From IMCC26207 sp037141255 (lineage in GTDB: Bacteria; Actinomycetota; Acidimicrobiia; Acidimicrobiales; Microtrichaceae): DNA of 35,011 nt. Shown here in pieces: positions 31,843-35,011 of the stretch. The stretch is taken from assembly GCA_037141255.1 (NCBI GenBank), contig JBAXCX010000013.1, positions 1-35,011 on the forward strand. Reading direction: 5' to 3'. The position numbers and the translations under genes are program-made. Each line of letters starts with the position of its first letter. Position 1 is the stretch's first letter. The notes under the pieces were generated by a model, which had not been told where the DNA came from, did not search any database, and saw nothing but the letters and a program-made list of their open reading frames with translations.

Positions 31843-32643
31843 CTACCGAGGCAGATCCCTGCCACCCGCCAACAGCATCGGAACAATCTCTGACAGATTC
31901 TGAGCCGTATAGGTAGGTGTGGGGCTCACCGGTAGGTCTGAAGCAGAGGTAACCCCGCTCAAGACCAACGCAAACGCCGCCCCGAGGCGAACCGCTAATT
32001 CTCCGTCCGTCTCAGCCTTATCACCTACGACCACGTCAATTGCCCCGAAGTGGTCAAGCAGAACTTGGGCCATGGCGGCGTGGGGCTTTCCGGCAATCTC
32101 AGCCACCACGCCCGTGGCGGCGGTGATCGCAGCCACCAGAGACCCGTTGCCGGGCAAAATGCGCGGCCCGGCTGTGCTGCTCGCTGGAAAGGTTGCATCA
32201 TCGTTGGTGGCCACGAATCTTGCTCCACCTCGAATAGCGTCAGCAGCCAAGGCAATTCGTGAGCGGTCCCACACGGTGTAGGCACCAACCACCACCAGAT
32301 CAACTTCAGGCGCTGGCCCGTCTTGGGGAAGATCATCCACGTTCAGGCATAAAATTCCGGCCTCACGGAACACTTCACTAAGCGACTCATCACCAAGAAT
32401 CAATACCGACTCCCCAGAGGCGCAACATGCTGCTGCCGCCTGAGCTGCGGTGACTACCGCAATTCCAGAGATACCAAACCCGTTCAGCACTTCCAATTTC
32501 ACCGCAGGAGATTGTGCGTGATTCGTGCAAAAGACCACCTCGTGGCCAGCATCGAGCAGCGCCCGAACTGCCGCGTCCGAGCCAGAAATGAGTTGCGCTC
32601 CTCTCCAGATCACACCATCAAGATCGATTGCAATACGAGTCAT
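31843..32643 (-). CDS. HAD-superfamily hydrolase, NagD-like (IIA subfamily)
   Basis: 266 aa from ATG at 32643, where the protein begins at the first HAD strand: IAIDLDGVIWRG with nucleophile Asp7 and Asp9. VVFCTNHAQSP is motif II, the cap sits between, GKPHAAMAQVLL supplies the motif III Lys and VVGDKAETDGELA the motif IV Asp. The family dephosphorylates small sugar or nucleotide phosphates; substrate not assignable. The same kind of gene (Rv1692) precedes tlyA in M. tuberculosis. The in-frame extension to 32781 crosses the promoter region of the divergent aldolase and is rejected. Confidence 0.9.
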   Translation of the reverse strand: MTRIAIDLDGVIWRGAQLISGSDAAVRALLDAGHEVVFCTNHAQSPAVKLEVLNGFGISGIAVVTAAQAAAACCASGESVLILGDESLSEVFREAGILCLNVDDLPQDGPAPEVDLVVVGAYTVWDRSRIALAADAIRGGARFVATNDDATFPASSTAGPRILPGNGSLVAAITAATGVVAEIAGKPHAAMAQVLLDHFGAIDVVVGDKAETDGELAVRLGAAFALVLSGVTSASDLPVSPTPTYTAQNLSEIVPMLLAGGRDLPR

Positions 32644-32758
32644 TGGGTCACTTTTGCACAGAGATCCAGCCGGCACAGCACCGGAAGGCGCCTCGAGGCT
32701 GTAAATTGGTGATTCCGCCGTATTGAGTATCGAGTTCGTCACCAGAAAAGGATCCACC

Positions 32759-33646
32759 ATGAATGAGCAGCAGCTCGCCAAGGCCCGTCACGATGCAGGG
32801 TTTATCGCTGCACTGGATCAGAGCGGTGGAAGTTCTGCCAAGGCGCTCGGCTTATACGGAATTTCCGAGGACTCCTTCTCGGGCGATGCGGAGATGTTCG
32901 ACATCATTCATCAGATGCGTACCCGAATCATCACCAGCCCAAGCTTCACGGGTGATCGAATTCTTGGGGCAATCTTGTTTGAAAACACCATGGATCGTCA
33001 GATCGACGGGATCGGAACAGCACAATTTCTCTGGGAGAGAAAGCAGGTCCTCCCTTTCTTGAAGGTCGATAAGGGCCTCGAGGACGAGGTGAACGGGGCG
33101 CAACTCATGAAGCCGATGCCTGACTTAGACGCTCTTTTGCAGCGTGCTGTGGGCCACGGCATCTTTGGAACCAAGATGCGATCCGTCATCAAGGTGGACC
33201 ACGAAACTGGGGTGCAAGCAGTTGTAGATCAGCAGTTCGAGGTTGCGAAGCAGATTCTTGCAGCTGGGCTTGTCCCCATTATCGAGCCCGAAGTAGACAT
33301 CCACAGCCCCTCCAAAGCCCCGGCGGAAGAACGTCTTCGGGCCGCTCTGCTCGTCCAACTTGACGCGCTTGATGCCAATCAAGAAGTCATGCTGAAGCTG
33401 ACTCTGCCAGAGACCGACGACTATTACTCGGTGCTCGTCGAACATCCCAAGGTGGTTCGTGTGGTTGCTCTTTCTGGTGGCTACAGCCGCGAGGAAGCCA
33501 ACGCTCGACTGTCTCGCAATCACGGTGTGATTGCGAGTTTCTCTCGTGCCTTAACCGAGGGCTTATCCGCACAGCAGACACCCGCAGAATTTGACGCCGC
33601 GCTTGATGCCTCTATCGGCAGCATCAGTGCCGCCTCGGCCACCTGA
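32759..33646 (+). CDS. Class I fructose-bisphosphate aldolase
   Basis: 295 aa. ATG at 32759 has AAAAGGA 6 nt upstream; the frame open from 32723 is not needed. The sequence follows the short bacterial class I aldolase (FdaB type, about 296 aa): FIAALDQSGGSSAKAL, MRTRIITSPSF, FLKVDKGL, IFGTKMRSVI, LVPIIEPEVDI, VMLKLTLP (Schiff-base Lys region) and VVALSGGYSREEAN. It cleaves fructose 1,6-bisphosphate without a metal. The gene interrupts the TPR-HAD-tlyA order on the opposite strand, so it may be a later insertion. Confidence 0.93.
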   Translation: MNEQQLAKARHDAGFIAALDQSGGSSAKALGLYGISEDSFSGDAEMFDIIHQMRTRIITSPSFTGDRILGAILFENTMDRQIDGIGTAQFLWERKQVLPFLKVDKGLEDEVNGAQLMKPMPDLDALLQRAVGHGIFGTKMRSVIKVDHETGVQAVVDQQFEVAKQILAAGLVPIIEPEVDIHSPSKAPAEERLRAALLVQLDALDANQEVMLKLTLPETDDYYSVLVEHPKVVRVVALSGGYSREEANARLSRNHGVIASFSRALTEGLSAQQTPAEFDAALDASIGSISAASAT

Positions 33647-33678
33647 CTCACGGAGAAGCAAATTGCACACACGCAACG

Positions 33679-33702
33679 GGCTGATCTGAGATCGGTTCAG
33701 CC
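33679..33702. other. Inverted repeat between the convergent aldolase and TPR genes
   Basis: GGCTGA (33679-33684) and TCAGCC (33697-33702) form 6-bp arms around a 12-nt loop that contains two GATC copies. It overlaps the TPR stop codon. No T-run follows on either strand, so at most it is a weak bidirectional termination or stability element. Confidence 0.25.
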
Positions 33703-34635
33703 TAAACCGGTCGCACGTTCAGCGGCATCTAAGAACTCTGGATCGGATCGGGCGATGCGGCCGAATAGCATTCGCGCCTGAGGCAAGTCGCCGGAGCGCT
33801 CGTATAAGTCTGCGAGCGCATAGGCACGTCGAAGGTGGTGTTCCATCGGGCGTTTCGGAAACCGGAAACCCTTTGCCAGCAGCCGGACAGCGCTCGACAG
33901 TTCTTGTCGATCTGCCAAAGCACCGGCTGCAACGATGCGGCCCTCGCTCACCAGTGCACCGCTCGGTGAGGCCTCACGAAGCTCCTCCCACAACCGATCA
34001 ACCTCTTTGTACTGCTTGAGAGCGCGTCGACAATCTGCCAAGACTGGGTGCTGCTCGGTGCTGCCGTTGCTGAGCGCAACAAATGCGTCGAGCTCCCGAG
34101 CGGCTTCTTTGTACTTGCCCAGACGGTACAAGGTGAGCCCGTGAAGCTCTCGAACCTCGGGAAGGTCTGGGACTTCTTTGGCAATAGGAGCAAGGATCTG
34201 CCGCGCTTGGCCGTAGCGCTCCGTTGCGAACGCGTCAGCTGCTTCGCCGAGTCGGCCTTCCAGCCGAGCAGCACGCTTCACGCCCACCATCTCAACAAGT
34301 TGTGGAGCGTGTACCGAGATCGAGGCAGTCGTGCCGCTTCCGGTACTGCGACTGTTGCTAAAACCGCGCTGCTTTGAGGACCCCGTGGAGCGGCCGGCTT
34401 GCACTGGGCCGTCGTCGATCCAAATCTCGGGCTCGGGAATGACAAAATCTTCGCCTGGGTCACGAGGCGGGGGGCGCTCCCGAAGCTTTGGAGGTGCCGG
34501 AACGGCTCTGGTGTCTTTCGGTCGCCGACTAGTGGGTCGACTGCTGCTGGGTCGATTGCTACTGGGGCGGTCAGAACTTGGCCGCGAGGATGATGACCGA
34601 GGCTGAGAAGGTCGATCTGATGGCAAGAAACGCAC
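33697..34635 (-). CDS. TPR-repeat protein with disordered basic N-terminus
   Basis: 312 aa. Residues 1-110 are low-complexity Ser/Arg/Pro with five tandem pentapeptides ([ST]SxRP, residues 15-39). Residues about 115-312 are alpha-helical and contain TPR-like units, such as GLTLYRLGKYKEAARELDAF and AYALADLYERSGDLPQARMLF. TPR proteins act as protein-binding scaffolds; no enzymatic motif is seen. The start is GTG at 34635 with no clear Shine-Dalgarno. The position corresponds to Rv1691, also described as TPR-like, two genes before tlyA. It lies 84 nt past the rRNA terminator. Confidence 0.8.
   Translation of the reverse strand: MRFLPSDRPSQPRSSSSRPSSDRPSSNRPSSSRPTSRRPKDTRAVPAPPKLRERPPPRDPGEDFVIPEPEIWIDDGPVQAGRSTGSSKQRGFSNSRSTGSGTTASISVHAPQLVEMVGVKRAARLEGRLGEAADAFATERYGQARQILAPIAKEVPDLPEVRELHGLTLYRLGKYKEAARELDAFVALSNGSTEQHPVLADCRRALKQYKEVDRLWEELREASPSGALVSEGRIVAAGALADRQELSSAVRLLAKGFRFPKRPMEHHLRRAYALADLYERSGDLPQARMLFGRIARSDPEFLDAAERATGLG
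34519..34593 (-). repeat. Five tandem 15-bp coding repeats ([ST]SxRP)
   Basis: Within the TPR gene, residues 15-39 read as SSSRP, SSDRP, SSNRP, SSSRP, TSRRP. At the DNA level the 15-bp units are degenerate but recognisable. Such arrays can change unit number by slippage or recombination, and encode a basic disordered tail. Confidence 0.7.
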
Positions 34636-34705
34636 CTGACGTTACGGGGAGCTATCCCACGGGGGAATCTCAGTCTAGGCGAGGAATCACGAGAGACCCG
34701 AACCT

Positions 34706-34743
34706 AAAAAGACGAAAAGGGGAGACGCAAGCGTCTCCCCTTT
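34706..34743 (-). terminator. Intrinsic terminator of the rRNA operon
   Basis: A 12-bp GC-rich stem (arms 34716-34727 and 34732-34743, GGGGAGACG core) with a 4-nt loop, followed on the minus strand by TTTTT within a T-rich stretch. It lies just after 5S rRNA and before the TPR gene, so it should end rRNA transcription. Confidence 0.9.
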
Positions 34744-34752
34744 CGAAAGAAA

Positions 34753-34868
34753 TCTGGCGGCGTCCTACTCTCCCAGGGACATTCGTCCCAAGTACCATCG
34801 GCGCTGGAGGGCTTAACTTCTGTGTTCGGGATGGGAACAGGTGTGACCCCTCCGCTATGGCCACCAAA
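34753..34868 (-). rRNA. rrf: 5S ribosomal RNA
   Basis: About 116 nt. The minus strand begins TTGGTGGCCATAGC, carries the conserved CCCATCCCGAACACAG and AAGTTAAG segments of loops B-C, and ends CCGCCAGA, which pairs with the 5' end. It follows the 23S gene after about 85 nt and precedes a strong terminator. End positions are accurate to a few bases. Confidence 0.95.
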
Positions 34869-34871
34869 ATC

Positions 34872-34917
34872 AGTTGTCAAATGAGCGGCGGACCCAAAAG
34901 AGGGTCCTGCGACAACT
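34872..34917 (-). other. Hairpin in the 23S-5S spacer
   Basis: AGTTGTC and GACAACT (34872-34878 and 34911-34917) form an outer stem, with GGACCC/GGGTCC (34890-34895, 34902-34907) as an inner stem. It occupies most of the spacer and probably helps release 5S rRNA during processing. Confidence 0.55.
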
Positions 34918-34952
34918 CAAGGACTTCATTGCGAGCACGAACGACTGTGTAG

Positions 34953-35011
34953 AAACCCAAGCCCTCGGCCGATTAGTACCGGTCAGCTGAACGCATTACT
35001 GCGCTTACACT
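34953..35011 (-). rRNA. rrl: 23S ribosomal RNA, 3' end only
   Basis: The minus strand reads GTGTAAGCGCAGTAATGCG followed by ACCGGTACTAATCGGCCGAG, which matches the conserved 3' end of bacterial 23S rRNA (compare E. coli GTGTAAGCGCAGCGATGCG and ACCGGTACTAATGAACCGTG). The rest lies beyond the window. The exact 3' end, near 34953, is an estimate. Confidence 0.93.

Noticed and set aside
1..35011. CRISPR array, insertion sequence, prophage or tRNA genes
   Set aside because: No regularly spaced repeats, transposase, phage proteins or recognisable tRNA cloverleaf found; XerD fits the housekeeping recombinase, not an integrase.

Overview
The window looks like a chromosomal segment from an actinobacterium, most likely a deep-branching one such as the Acidimicrobiia (inference from gene content and order; no taxonomic search was possible). 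It is densely packed, mostly on the minus strand, with many GTG/TTG starts and many 4-nt ATGA/GTGA stop-start overlaps. Read along the minus strand, the order TPR protein - HAD phosphatase - tlyA - nadK - recN - steA - steB - pyrG - NUDIX - xerD - scpA - scpB - rluB - cmk - der follows, from memory, the Mycobacterium tuberculosis Rv1691-Rv1713 neighbourhood. The main differences are an inserted MraY-like gene, murJ and a large membrane gene, a shikimate/tyrosine block between rluB and cmk, and no parA.

Layout, right to left. At 34.7-35.0 kb lie the 3' end of 23S rRNA, 5S rRNA and a strong terminator. A TPR protein with a disordered pentapeptide-repeat N-terminus follows (33.7-34.6 kb). A class I fructose-bisphosphate aldolase sits on the plus strand (32.8-33.6 kb). 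Then come HAD phosphatase, tlyA, nadK and recN, followed by an envelope/division block (21.4-28.5 kb): an MraY/WecA-like protein with altered motifs, SteA, SteB, the lipid II flippase MurJ and a 764-aa uncharacterised membrane protein with an eroded alkaline-phosphatase-like ectodomain. A GT-C type membrane glycosyltransferase is convergent with the last of these. Next is pyrG-NUDIX-xerD-HD (16.0-19.8 kb) and plus-strand trpS.

A long coupled operon runs scpA-scpB-rluB-aroH-tyrA-aroA-cmk-plsC (8.5-14.9 kb), combining chromosome condensation, rRNA modification, aromatic amino-acid, nucleotide and phospholipid synthesis. Plus-strand ispH follows a secreted PAF-acetylhydrolase-like lipoprotein (6.3-8.5 kb). 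The left end carries a PDZ/radical-SAM-like DUF512 protein coupled to der, two tandem FKBP prolyl isomerases (one cytosolic, one lipoprotein), an acyl-CoA carboxylase carboxyltransferase subunit, a small zinc-ribbon membrane protein, and the C-terminal part of a SAM methyltransferase cut by the window edge.

The best candidate for an under-described system is the MraY-like / SteA / SteB / MurJ / AP-like membrane-protein block, which looks like a cell-envelope assembly module attached to division factors. No CRISPR array, insertion sequence, prophage or tRNA gene was recognised, and no gene-free stretch exceeds about 125 bp.
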